From Hymenobacter amundsenii (GTDB taxonomy: Bacteria > Bacteroidota > Bacteroidia > Cytophagales > Hymenobacteraceae), in assembly GCF_002204745.1 (NCBI RefSeq), contig NZ_NIRR01000022.1:1-64000 (forward strand): a DNA stretch of 64,000 nt. Direction: 5' to 3'. Position 1 is the first letter of the stretch; each line of letters starts with the position of its first letter. Below, one piece after another: positions 24,131 to 31,393 of the stretch. Made by a program: the position numbers and the translations under genes. The notes beneath the pieces are model-generated. The model ran no database searches and was not told the DNA's origin. It saw nothing but the letters and a program-made list of their open reading frames with translations.

Positions 24131-24146
24131 AGTATGCTTGCATACT
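24131..24146. promoter_or_regulatory. 16-bp palindrome just upstream of the 131-aa gene
   Basis: AGTATGCTTGCATACT: perfect 7-base arms around TT, 4 bases before the ATG at 24126 on the minus strand. The size and symmetry fit a dimeric repressor site or a start-site hairpin; no regulator is identified. Confidence 0.3.
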
Positions 24147-24227
24147 TGTTGGGGCGCAAGGTAACAGTTTGCGGATTCCTTGGCGGCGTGCTTGCCCGGG
24201 AAAGTTTTTTTGCCACCTTTACCCCGC

Positions 24228-25071
24228 ATGATTCAACCCGCTCCTTCTGCTGCTCTTTCCCCCGTAGCCGTGCTGGGCTGCGGCTGGTTGGGCCTGCCTC
24301 TCGCCCGCGCCCTGATGGCGGCCGGCTACCCCGTCCACGGCACCACCACCACCCCCGCCCAACTCCTGACGTTGCGCGACACCGGCATCCGGCCGTTCCT
24401 GCTGCGCCTGACCCCCACCCTCGCCCCCACCGACGCCGATACGCTCCGCGTGCTGCTCCAGGGCGTGGAAACGCTGATTCTGAATGTGCCGCCTCGCGCT
24501 CGGTCGCTCGCCGGAAACCTACCCCATTCTACTCGGCCATGTAGCCGAGGCCGCCGCCGCTGCCGGCGTGGCCCACGTGCTGCTGGTCAGCTCCACCGGC
24601 GTATATCCCGATGAAGCCCGCGTGATGCAGGAAGCCGATGCTCAGGCCTCCCTGGAGGCCAACTCGCACCTGCTCCGGGCCGAGGCGCTTTTCCAGGGCC
24701 CCGCCCACACGGTACTTCGCCTGGCCGGCCTGATGGGCCCGACCCGGGCGCCAGGCCGCTTCCTGGCCGGCCGCACTGGCGTTGCCCACGGCGAGGCACC
24801 AGTGAACATGATTCACCTCCAGGACGCCATCGGATTGATTACCACCATCCTGGGGTTAAACATCTGGGGCCATACCCTCAACGCCAGCGCCGCCAGCCAC
24901 CCCACCCGCCGCACGTTCTACACCGCAGCCGCCACCCACCTCAACTTACCGCCTCCCACCTTTGAGGAAGGCACCACCGGCGGCAAGCAAATCGACTCGT
25001 CGGCCATCCGCCAGCTCACCCGCTACCAGTTTCGCCACGACGATGTAGTGGCCGCCCTGAACTACTGCTAA
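24228..25071 (+). pseudogene. NAD-dependent epimerase/SDR (YeeZ-like) split by a frameshift
   Basis: The frame from ATG 24228 gives a Rossmann start (PVAVLGCGWLGLPLARALMA) and runs to LILNVPPRAR. It then goes out of frame at about 24497-24511 and would end at 24614. The continuation SPETYPILLGHVAEAA, HVLLVSSTGVYPDEARVMQE and so on to ALNYC (stop at 25071) lies in the next frame. Joined, they make one NAD(P)-dependent epimerase-like protein of about 280 residues. The break lies in the repeat-rich stretch CGCTCGGTCGCTCGCC, where 4 extra bases (or 1) explain it. Either a sequencing error or a recent inactivating slip. Family members act on nucleotide sugars or related substrates; the substrate here is unknown. 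Confidence 0.75.
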
Positions 25072-25163
25072 TCCAAGCTTGGGACTGATTTCAACGCGCT
25101 TTAGGGCCAATTGCGGAGCATAGGTCCTCTTCGCCTAGGAACGGTTAGTCCCTCCTACCACGT

Positions 25164-25171
25164 TATATTTG
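25164..25171 (+). promoter_or_regulatory. -7 promoter box TATATTTG of the HI0933-type flavoprotein gene
   Basis: Exact TAnnTTTG match 96 bases upstream of the ATG at 25268. Confidence 0.5.
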
Positions 25172-25202
25172 CTCCCTGAACGAAGCCTGCTCAAAAAGCA
25201 TT

Positions 25203-25247
25203 GATTCAACAGAATCAGTGATTCAAGAATCAGTGTAATCAATCCAA
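25203..25247. repeat. half-element related to the ATCCGTG repeat family
   Basis: AGAATCAGTG occurs twice (25211-25220 and 25226-25235), followed by TAATCAATCCAATC. The units resemble the ATCCGTG repeat at 22771 with A for C. Only one arm is present, in the leader of the flavoprotein gene. Assignment to the family is tentative. Confidence 0.4.
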
Positions 25248-25267
25248 TCGGCAGTTGGGAATCAGGG

Positions 25268-26524
25268 ATGATGAAGGATAAACGGATGACGGTGGCAGTA
25301 TTAGGCGGCGGAGCGGCGGGCTTTTTTGGGGCTATTGCCTGCGCCGAGGGTAACCCGGGCTTGCGGGTAGTGCTGATCGAAAAGACCGGCAAGCTGCTGA
25401 GCAAGGTCCGGATTTCGGGCGGCGGGCGCTGCAACGTCACCCACGCCGCCGATACGCCCGCCCAACTCGTGCAACACTACCCGCGCGGAGCCCGGCAGCT
25501 GAAGCAGCCTTTCCAGGAGTTCGGGGCGGTAGACACAGTGCGCTGGTTTGCCAACCGGGGCGTTACGCTCAAGACCGAGCCCGACGGCCGCATGTTCCCC
25601 ATCACCGATTCGTCGGAAACCGTGGCCCAGTGCCTGCTCGATGCGGCCCGCCGTGCTGGGGTCGAAATCATGACCCAGACCACGGCCGAGCGGATTGAGT
25701 TGCTGGCCGAAGGTGGGTTCGAGCTCACGCTGAGCGGGACCCACGCCCAGTCGCTGCCCGTGGCCCGGCTGCTGGTAGCCACCGGTGGAGCCCCTAAAAC
25801 GGCCCAGTACGACTGGCTGCGGCAACTGGGCCACTCGGTGCAGGAGCCAGTACCCAGCCTGTTTACCTTCAACGTGCCCAACTCGCCGCTGAAAGAGCTA
25901 CCCGGCGTGAGCGTACCCCGCGCCCGGGTGCGGGTGGCGGGCGAAAAACTCGAATACGAGGGCCCGGTACTCGTGACGCACTGGGGCCTGAGCGGGCCGG
26001 CCGTGCTCAAGCTCTCGGCCTGGGGCGCCCGCCGCCTCCACGACCTCGGCTACCAAAGCACCGCCCTCGTCAACTGGATTCCCGATTTCACGGAGGACAC
26101 CCTGCGCCAGCATTTGCAGGACCACCGGGGGCCCCACGGCCGCAAAACGGTGGTCAGCAATCCGCTGTTTGGTTTGCCACAACGGCTCTGGCGCACCCTA
26201 GCCGAGCAGGCCGGCATTGGGGCCGAAACCCGCTGGAACGAGCTACCCGCCAAGCTCCAGAACCGCCTCATCGAAGCCCTTCTCCGCACGGCGCTGCCCA
26301 TGAAGGGCAAAACCACTTACAAGGACGAATTCGTGACCTGCGGCGGCATCTCGCTGGCCGAAATCAATATGCAGACGCTGGAAAGCCGGCTGGTACCGGG
26401 CCTGCACTTCGCCGGCGAAGTGCTCGATATCGACGGCATCACCGGCGGCTTCAACTTCCAGGCCGCCTGGACCACCGGCTTTCTGGCCGGCCGGGCCATG
26501 AGCCAGGTTAGGGCAGTAAAATAA
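25268..26524 (+). CDS. NAD(P)/FAD-dependent oxidoreductase, HI0933/YhiN family, 418 aa
   Basis: Flavoprotein of the BaiN/HI0933 family. Seen: FAD-binding VAVLGGGAAGFFGAIACAEG, the signature ISGGGRCNVT, DGRMFPITDSSETVAQCL, and the late FAD motif GEVLDIDGITGGFNFQAAW. Some relatives act on bile-acid or quinone-like intermediates, but the housekeeping role is unknown. Two adjacent ATGs (25268, 25271) can start it; either makes little difference. Length about 418 is usual. Upstream it carries a TATATTTG box and a degenerate repeat, downstream the PA2169-like gene follows after 88 bases in the same direction. Confidence 0.87.
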   Translation: MMKDKRMTVAVLGGGAAGFFGAIACAEGNPGLRVVLIEKTGKLLSKVRISGGGRCNVTHAADTPAQLVQHYPRGARQLKQPFQEFGAVDTVRWFANRGVTLKTEPDGRMFPITDSSETVAQCLLDAARRAGVEIMTQTTAERIELLAEGGFELTLSGTHAQSLPVARLLVATGGAPKTAQYDWLRQLGHSVQEPVPSLFTFNVPNSPLKELPGVSVPRARVRVAGEKLEYEGPVLVTHWGLSGPAVLKLSAWGARRLHDLGYQSTALVNWIPDFTEDTLRQHLQDHRGPHGRKTVVSNPLFGLPQRLWRTLAEQAGIGAETRWNELPAKLQNRLIEALLRTALPMKGKTTYKDEFVTCGGISLAEINMQTLESRLVPGLHFAGEVLDIDGITGGFNFQAAWTTGFLAGRAMSQVRAVK

Positions 26525-26612
26525 GGGCTTCCGGCAACCCCACCGCTGGTTTGCCAGTAAAGAAAGGCACTAACACCTTTCCCATAACGCCTAACCTTAA
26601 ATCCCTTTCCTT

Positions 26613-27062
26613 ATGGAAGCTAAAGTAATGCAAGCCGGCCTCAACGAACTTATCGAAACCCTCAAAGACGGCCAGAAGGGCTACGCTGAGGCAATGACCG
26701 ACGTGGAGGATGCCGACCTGAAGCAGACGTTCAAGAAGTACGCCGCCCAGCGTGCCGAATATATCACGGAGCTCGAAGATCAGATGATGAAGCTCAACCT
26801 CAAGCCCGAGGAGGAGTCGTCTATCACCGGCACCGTCCACCGCGCCTTCATCAACCTGAAGGGCCTGATTACCGGCAAGGACCGCCACAGTATTCTGGCC
26901 GAGTGCGAGCGGGGCGAAGACTACGCCAAAGCCGCTTACGAGAAGGCCCAGAAAATTCAGGACGCTCCCGCAGCCCTCAAAACACTTATCGAGAAGCAGG
27001 CTGCCGGCATCAAGAAAGGCCACGACGAAATGCGTGCCCTGCGCGATGCGTCTAAAAGCTAG
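26613..27062 (+). CDS. PA2169-type ferritin-like four-helix protein (DUF2383), 149 aa
   Basis: All-helical, charged protein: GLNELIETLKDGQKGYAEAM, YAAQRAEYITELEDQMMKLN, CERGEDYAKAAYEKAQKI, LIEKQAAGIKKGHDEMRAL. The regularly placed Glu and His residues (E in helices 1-3, KGHDEM in helix 4) are those of ferritin-like DUF2383/PA2169 proteins, thought to bind a di-iron or similar centre and often induced by stress. No signal peptide. The start ATG gives the family length exactly. Its stop codon overlaps the first base of repeat copy B. Confidence 0.85.
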   Translation: MEAKVMQAGLNELIETLKDGQKGYAEAMTDVEDADLKQTFKKYAAQRAEYITELEDQMMKLNLKPEEESSITGTVHRAFINLKGLITGKDRHSILAECERGEDYAKAAYEKAQKIQDAPAALKTLIEKQAAGIKKGHDEMRALRDASKS

Positions 27063-27248
27063 ATCACGGATTTTAACGGATTTCGTAGCTAATTTTCGTT
27101 AAAGTCTGGTTAAGCAGAAGGCCCCCGCTCATTTTGAGCGGGGGCCTTCTGCTTGGGTAGTAAGTCAACTGGCTGGCAGGATTAAAGGAAAGCAGGAAAT
27201 CGGTTACGAAATCCGTGCAATCCGTTAAAATCCGTGCTAATCCGTGGC
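27062..27248. repeat. ATCCGTG-family inverted-repeat element, copy B (187 bp)
   Basis: Left arm 27062 to about 27100 (GATCACGGATTTTAACGGAT and on) and right arm about 27196-27248 are imperfect inverted repeats built from ACGGATT units; the right arm has two more units than the left, suggesting unit gain or loss. The element fills the space between the stop of the PA2169 gene and the stop of the convergent helicase gene, with a terminator in its centre. Confidence 0.75.
27112..27154. terminator. perfect 20-bp terminator inside repeat copy B
   Basis: The arms 27112-27131 and 27135-27154 are exact reverse complements with a TTT loop; they serve the convergent PA2169 and helicase genes. Confidence 0.8.
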
Positions 27249-27249
27249 C

Positions 27250-29169
27250 TTAGTCGTCGGTGCGCTTGCCTTTGTAGCCGCCGCCGTAGCTACTGCCACC
27301 TTTGTTACCGCCGTAGGAGCTGCCACCGTCGCGGTTGCCGCCGTAAGAGCCACCGCCACGGTTGCCACCGTAGCTACCGCCACCGCGGTTGCCACCGTAG
27401 CTGCCGCCGCCTTCGCGCCGCTCGCCGTAGGAGCCACCGCCGCGGTTGCCGCCGTAGGAGCCGCCGCCTTCGCGCCGCTCGCCACCGCCGAAGCCACCCG
27501 GACCTTTGCGGGGCCGCTCGTTGCCAAAGCGGTTACCGCCTTCCTGCTGAGCATCGCCTTCCTGGCGGGGAGTAGCGATGTTGAAGGCGACCGGACGGCC
27601 TTGGATGGAGCTGCGGCCGAGCTGGGCCACAATTTCTTCCACGAACTCGTTGGGTACTTCCACGAAGCTGAACTTGTCGTAGAGGGCGATGTCGCCCACT
27701 TTGCTGGCCGTGAGGCTGGTGTTTTCGGCAATCAGATCCACGATGTCGCGGGGGTGCAGGCGGTCCTTCTTGCCCATGGTCACGAACAGGCGGGTGAAGC
27801 CGGCACGAGCGGCACCCTGGGTGCGGCTGGCGTCGAGGCTTTCCTGGGCCCGCTTGTCTTCCTTCATCGTCATCTTCAGCAGCGCAGATGCGATGTCGAG
27901 AGAAGTGATGCTTTCGTCGGCGCTCTGGTCGATGAGGCGCTGCACGCGGCTCACGTACTTGTCGAGGTTGCCCTTCTCAATTACTTCTTTAATAGAAGCG
28001 AGCATGAGCGTGGTTTTCACCTCCGATACATCCTCGAACGAAGGCACGCGCTCCTGCTTGATGGTGGCCTTAGTGAAGCGCATGATGTCGCGCAGCTTGT
28101 AGATGTCGCGGCCGCTCACGAAGGTGAAGGCCTTGCCCTGCTTGCCAGCGCGGCCGGTGCGGCCGATACGGTGTACATAGTACTCCTCGTCGGCGGGCAG
28201 GTCGTAGTTTACAACTACTTCCACGTTCTCCACGTCGATGCCGCGGGCGGCTACGTCGGTGGCTACCAGGATTTCGAGCGTGCCCTTGCGGAACTTGTCG
28301 AGTGTGTTCTGGCGCTGCTGCTGGCCCATATCACCGTGCAGACCTTCGGCGAAATAGCCCTTGGCCTGCAGGTCGCCCACGATGTCGTCGACCATGCGCT
28401 TGGTGTTGGCGAACACGATGCCCGACTTGATATTGTACATATCAATGAGGCGGGTCAGCACGTCCTTTTTCTGGGGGCCGCGCACCTCGAAATAGCTCTG
28501 CTCAATGTTGGTCACCGTCATTTCCTGATGGTTGACCTTCACGATCTGCGGATCCGTCTGGTAGCGCTTGGTCATCTCCATGATGGGCTTGCTCATCGTG
28601 GCGGAGAAGAACACCGTCTGGCGCTGCTCAGGCATTTTCTTGAGCACCGTTTCGATGTCGTCGCGGAAGCCCATGTCGAGCATTTCGTCGGCCTCATCGA
28701 GGATGATCATTTTACAGTTTTCCAGCTTGAGCGTGCCACGCTCGATGTGGTCCATCACGCGGCCGGGGGTACCGATGACGATCTGGACGCCGCGCTCCAG
28801 GGCGCGGAACTGGCGGTCGTAGCTGGAGCCACCGTAGATGGGCACCACGGCGAGGCCACGCTTGTACTTACCGAGTTTCTGGATTTCGCCCGAAACCTGA
28901 ACGGCCAACTCACGGGTTGGGCAGAGCACGAGGCACTGCACTTCGCGCGAGTCGGTGTCGACTAGTTCGATGGCGGGAATGGCGAAGGCGGCTGTTTTGC
29001 CGGTGCCCGTCTGGGCCTGACCGATGACGTCGCGGCCGGCGAGCAGCACGGGGATACCAGCGGCCTGGATGGGCGAGGCTTCCTCGTAGCCAACTTCGCT
29101 GATAGCACGTTGCATTTCTTCAGAGAGGGTCAACTCGCTGAACTTGGTTTTTACGGTTTCTTGGTCCAT
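27250..29169 (-). CDS. DEAD-box RNA helicase with DbpA-type RNA-binding domain and Gly-rich tail, 639 aa
   Basis: Unwinds RNA in the cytoplasm (ribosome assembly, mRNA decay, cold growth). Seen: Q-motif region FSELTLSEEMQRAISEVGYE, Walker A AQTGTGKTAAF, DEAD box ILDEADEML, SAT motif FFSATMSKP, and HRIGRTGRAGKQGKAF in the second RecA domain. About residues 470-550 are the DbpA-like RNA-binding domain (GFTRLFVTMGKKDRLHPRDI), followed by a tail of about 80 residues of repeated GGSYGGNRGG-like units that may add weak RNA binding or phase separation. The helicase has a predicted 5' leader of about 180 bases from the TATCTTTG box at 29350, as seen for cold-inducible helicases. Confidence 0.93.
   Translation of the reverse strand: MDQETVKTKFSELTLSEEMQRAISEVGYEEASPIQAAGIPVLLAGRDVIGQAQTGTGKTAAFAIPAIELVDTDSREVQCLVLCPTRELAVQVSGEIQKLGKYKRGLAVVPIYGGSSYDRQFRALERGVQIVIGTPGRVMDHIERGTLKLENCKMIILDEADEMLDMGFRDDIETVLKKMPEQRQTVFFSATMSKPIMEMTKRYQTDPQIVKVNHQEMTVTNIEQSYFEVRGPQKKDVLTRLIDMYNIKSGIVFANTKRMVDDIVGDLQAKGYFAEGLHGDMGQQQRQNTLDKFRKGTLEILVATDVAARGIDVENVEVVVNYDLPADEEYYVHRIGRTGRAGKQGKAFTFVSGRDIYKLRDIMRFTKATIKQERVPSFEDVSEVKTTLMLASIKEVIEKGNLDKYVSRVQRLIDQSADESITSLDIASALLKMTMKEDKRAQESLDASRTQGAARAGFTRLFVTMGKKDRLHPRDIVDLIAENTSLTASKVGDIALYDKFSFVEVPNEFVEEIVAQLGRSSIQGRPVAFNIATPRQEGDAQQEGGNRFGNERPRKGPGGFGGGERREGGGSYGGNRGGGSYGERREGGGSYGGNRGGGSYGGNRGGGSYGGNRDGGSSYGGNKGGSSYGGGYKGKRTDD
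27280..27480 (-). repeat. tandem Gly-Tyr-Asn-Arg codon repeats in the helicase tail
   Basis: The tail DNA is a series of about 21-30 bp units coding GGSYGGNRGG and GERREGG variants. Such repeats can expand or contract by slippage without breaking the frame when the unit is a multiple of three. Confidence 0.6.
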
Positions 29170-29349
29170 ATCAGTGTTAATGGAGTGGAGAGATAAGCTC
29201 TGAAAACAGCGGATTCAGCGACGCTCTTCTCCCACTCTTTCAACAACGACAAGTGACGGAAGCAACGGACGGAAGACAAAGCCGGCCCAACAAGTTTCAA
29301 TAGGCAGCTAGCAAGCTGCGCGGAACGTGGCCGTTCTCAAATGCGGGTG

Positions 29350-29357
29350 CAAAGATA
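29350..29357 (-). promoter_or_regulatory. -7 promoter box TATCTTTG of the DEAD-box helicase gene
   Basis: Exact TAnnTTTG match on the minus strand, about 180 bases upstream of the ATG at 29169, giving an unusually long leader. Confidence 0.55.
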
Positions 29358-29427
29358 CGATTTTTTATTCGGGAAAGCGAAAGCATGAACAAGAACTATC
29401 CTTCTATCCCCCCACGCACCAACGCAA

Positions 29428-29460
29428 AAAAAGCAGGCTCCCCGGGGGAACCTGCTTTTT
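29428..29460 (-). terminator. terminator of the cold-shock protein gene
   Basis: Near-perfect stem (arms 29428-29443 and 29444-29460) with an A-rich/T-rich outer part, about 35 bases past the csp stop at 29495. Confidence 0.8.
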
Positions 29461-29494
29461 AATGGGCTATCCTATAAAAGGAAGCGGACCCTAA

Positions 29495-29686
29495 TTAGGC
29501 CAGTTTCACTTTCACGGCGTTCGGACCTTTACGGCCCTGGGCGATTTCGAACTCAACTTTGTCCTGGTCGCGGATTTCGTCGATGCACTCGGTTACGTGA
29601 ACGAACACGTCTTCGCCGGTCTCGTCCACTTTGATGAAACCAAAACCTTTGGTTTCGTTGAAGAATTTTACAGTTCCTGTCTGCAT
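29495..29686 (-). CDS. CspA-family cold-shock protein, 63 aa
   Basis: A single five-strand OB-fold that binds single-stranded RNA/DNA and melts mRNA structure at low temperature. Seen: RNP1 GFGFIKVDE and RNP2 DVFVHVTE, the family core GTVKFFNETKG and the ending GPNAVKVKLA. The start at 29686 (MQTGTVKFFN) gives the usual length of about 65; a longer frame begins in the leader but would add sequence with no cold-shock similarity. The leader is about 115 bases long, with a potential 11-bp stem (29710-29772). The next gene downstream on the same strand is the DEAD-box helicase, so the pair may form one cold-response unit with separate promoters. Confidence 0.93.
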   Translation of the reverse strand: MQTGTVKFFNETKGFGFIKVDETGEDVFVHVTECIDEIRDQDKVEFEIAQGRKGPNAVKVKLA

Positions 29687-29709
29687 GGGTACTCTTGATG
29701 ATGATGGAT

Positions 29710-29772
29710 GTTTGGTTAAGAAAAGCTGCCTGATGCCTGGTAGTTCGCCTAAAGTGGAAAACTTAACCAAAC
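29710..29772 (-). promoter_or_regulatory. stem-loop in the 5' leader of the cold-shock gene
   Basis: The arms 29710-29720 (GTTTGGTTAAG) and 29762-29772 (CTTAACCAAAC) are perfect reverse complements, enclosing a 41-base loop between the TATATTTG promoter box and the ATG. A large leader stem is a plausible RNA thermoswitch, as in cspA genes elsewhere. Inference only. Confidence 0.45.
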
Positions 29773-29800
29773 GACGAAACCGCGTTTCCTTAATTTGATT

Positions 29801-29808
29801 CAAATATA
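29801..29808 (-). promoter_or_regulatory. -7 promoter box TATATTTG of the cold-shock gene
   Basis: Exact TAnnTTTG match 114 bases upstream of the ATG at 29686. Confidence 0.5.
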
Positions 29809-29914
29809 CAGGTATATTTTAGAACTGGAAGGCCTAACCAACGCAAAGCCCTAATTTTTAGTATCCCTGCCCAGCACTACAGTCCAGCTATACGGGCGCT
29901 TGAGCCGGTGAGCC

Positions 29915-29922
29915 TATCTTTG
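29915..29922 (+). promoter_or_regulatory. -7 promoter box TATCTTTG of the thioesterase gene
   Basis: Exact TAnnTTTG match ending 6 bases before the ATG at 29929, implying a leaderless or nearly leaderless transcript. Confidence 0.55.
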
Positions 29923-29928
29923 GCTTCT

Positions 29929-30351
29929 ATGCATACGCCCGCCACGCCCGCCTTCCGCTTTGCGCACACGCTACACGTACAACCCGCCGACATCGACGAC
30001 TTCGACCACGCCAACAACGTGCAGTATGTGCGCTGGGTGCAGGAAACGGCCGTCGCGCATTGGCAGGCCGCTTATCCGGCCGGCACGCCCGAGCACGCCG
30101 CCATTTGGGTCGTGCGCGAACACCGCATTCAGTACCGCCACCCCGCTCTGCTAGATGACGAACTGCACTGCACCACTTGGATTGGCGAAGTACGCGGCGC
30201 CCAATGCCAGCGGTTCGTGCGCATTGAGCGGGCCGCCGATGGCAAGCTGCTCTGCGAAGCCGAGACGCAATGGGTGCTACTGGATGGCGTTAGCAAGCGG
30301 CCCATGCGAATTGAGGAGCCAATGCGGGACTATTTGTGGGGGCCAGTTTAG
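29929..30351 (+). CDS. acyl-CoA thioesterase, 4HBT hot-dog fold, 140 aa
   Basis: Hydrolyses acyl-CoA thioesters in the cytoplasm. Seen: DIDDFDHANNVQYVRW with the catalytic-Asp-type segment of the YbgC/4HBT branch (D-x-x-x-H-x-N-N), and the later strands EHRIQYRHPALLDDELHC and AETQWVLLDG. Length is that of a single hot-dog domain. The start ATG at 29929 lies 6 bases from the promoter box, so the longer start at 29908 (a GTG inside the promoter region) is rejected. The preferred acyl chain cannot be read. Confidence 0.87.
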   Translation: MHTPATPAFRFAHTLHVQPADIDDFDHANNVQYVRWVQETAVAHWQAAYPAGTPEHAAIWVVREHRIQYRHPALLDDELHCTTWIGEVRGAQCQRFVRIERAADGKLLCEAETQWVLLDGVSKRPMRIEEPMRDYLWGPV

Positions 30352-30414
30352 GGGTACCTAAACTGGGTGGATAGTGGAAAAAAATCAATTCTATCCTCTC
30401 CCGTATACAAAAAA

Positions 30415-30444
30415 GGTCCGGCCACGCCTGAGTGCAACCGGACC
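30415..30444 (-). terminator. terminator of the NAD(P)-binding oxidoreductase gene
   Basis: A 7-bp perfect stem (30415-30421 with 30438-30444) followed on the minus strand by a run of T from the A-run at 30408-30414. Confidence 0.65.
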
Positions 30445-30471
30445 GCTCCTGTATAAAGTAAGGGCGCGGGG

Positions 30472-31194
30472 CTACAGTTGAGCGCCCTGGCTTTTCATTT
30501 CCTGCTCCTGGGCGGCGTGGTTGGCCGCGAATTTAGCGCGCTGGGCCTCCGTGCGCTCGGTTCCCAGGCTGGCTAGATGCTCGCGCAGCTTGTCGGCGGG
30601 CATATCGGCGCCGTAGGAGGGCGTGCCGGGCTGCTGCCGCCACGACTCGTGCAGGGTGCCGTCGTCCACGGCGTCGAAGCCCAGTTCATCGACCAGTGCC
30701 ATTACCTGCTTCTTGGCGGCGGCATCGTCGCTGGCTACGGGCAGGGAGATGCGGCCGGGCGTACCGGCGGGCTGGCCTTTGTTTTCGAGGTGGTCGGCGT
30801 AGATGTTATTGAACACCTTTACCACCGGCCGGCCCAGGTGCTGCTGCACCCACTCGCTTTCGGTCAGCGAGCCGCTTTGCAGCTCCGAAATCTGGCCGTC
30901 GCGCAGCATCGGGTAGTAGTTGCTGGTGTCGATGATGGGCACCTCGGCGCTTACGCCCGCGAACAGGTCCTGGGGCAGGTCGGGAATGTTTTTGAGCGGG
31001 ATGGTGACCACGATGATGTCGCCGTGGCGGGCGGCTTCGCGGGCCGTAGCGGGGGTGGCGCCGGTTTTTTGGGCTACTTCTGTTAGGGTTTCGGGGCCGC
31101 GGGAGTTGGCAATGAGAACTGAGTGGCCGAGGCCGACGAGCCGCACGGCAAGGGCGCTGCCGATGTGGCCGGCGCCGATAATTCCAATATTCAT
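30472..31194 (-). CDS. NAD(P)-binding oxidoreductase, F420:NADP reductase-like, 240 aa
   Basis: Rossmann-fold protein of the coenzyme F420-dependent NADP oxidoreductase-like family, widespread in bacteria that do not use F420. Seen: MNIGIIGAGHIGSALAVRL as the nucleotide-binding start, IIVVTIPLKNIPDLPQDL and IDTSNYYPML (substrate-side loops), and VVKVFNNIYADHL. The start at 31194 puts the GxGxxG at residues 7-12; an upstream extension of 47 residues has no homology-like sequence. Role uncertain, probably a dehydrogenase. Divergent from addA with about 200 bases between the starts. Confidence 0.85.
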   Translation of the reverse strand: MNIGIIGAGHIGSALAVRLVGLGHSVLIANSRGPETLTEVAQKTGATPATAREAARHGDIIVVTIPLKNIPDLPQDLFAGVSAEVPIIDTSNYYPMLRDGQISELQSGSLTESEWVQQHLGRPVVKVFNNIYADHLENKGQPAGTPGRISLPVASDDAAAKKQVMALVDELGFDAVDDGTLHESWRQQPGTPSYGADMPADKLREHLASLGTERTEAQRAKFAANHAAQEQEMKSQGAQL

Positions 31195-31393
31195 GGCTGG
31201 GTAGTTAGCAAGTGAAACAGAAGCCGCAACTGCGCGGCGTGGTTGTAACAACGCCTGGCCGTCTGGTTTGTTTGAGTAGAAGTCGGTCGGCAGCTCAATC
31301 TCGCTCGGCCAGACAGCCTTAATTGGGGCAGTCATTGAAGCGGCTAATCGAGGGATTAATTCGACCTTTGTGCAGCTATTTTACCCCTCCCCT

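Larger units (their letters stand above)
29170..29494 (-). other. long leader of the DEAD-box helicase mRNA plus terminator of the downstream csp gene
   Basis: 325 bases with no gene. Bases 29170-29349 would be the helicase leader if transcription starts near 29350; it contains no open frame worth reporting. A terminator at 29428-29460 belongs to the cold-shock gene (29495-29686). Confidence 0.5.

Noticed and set aside
27244..28965. 573-residue plus-strand frame opposite the DEAD-box helicase
   Set aside because: Shadow of a GC-rich, repeat-bearing gene; Ala/Val/His-rich and without motifs.
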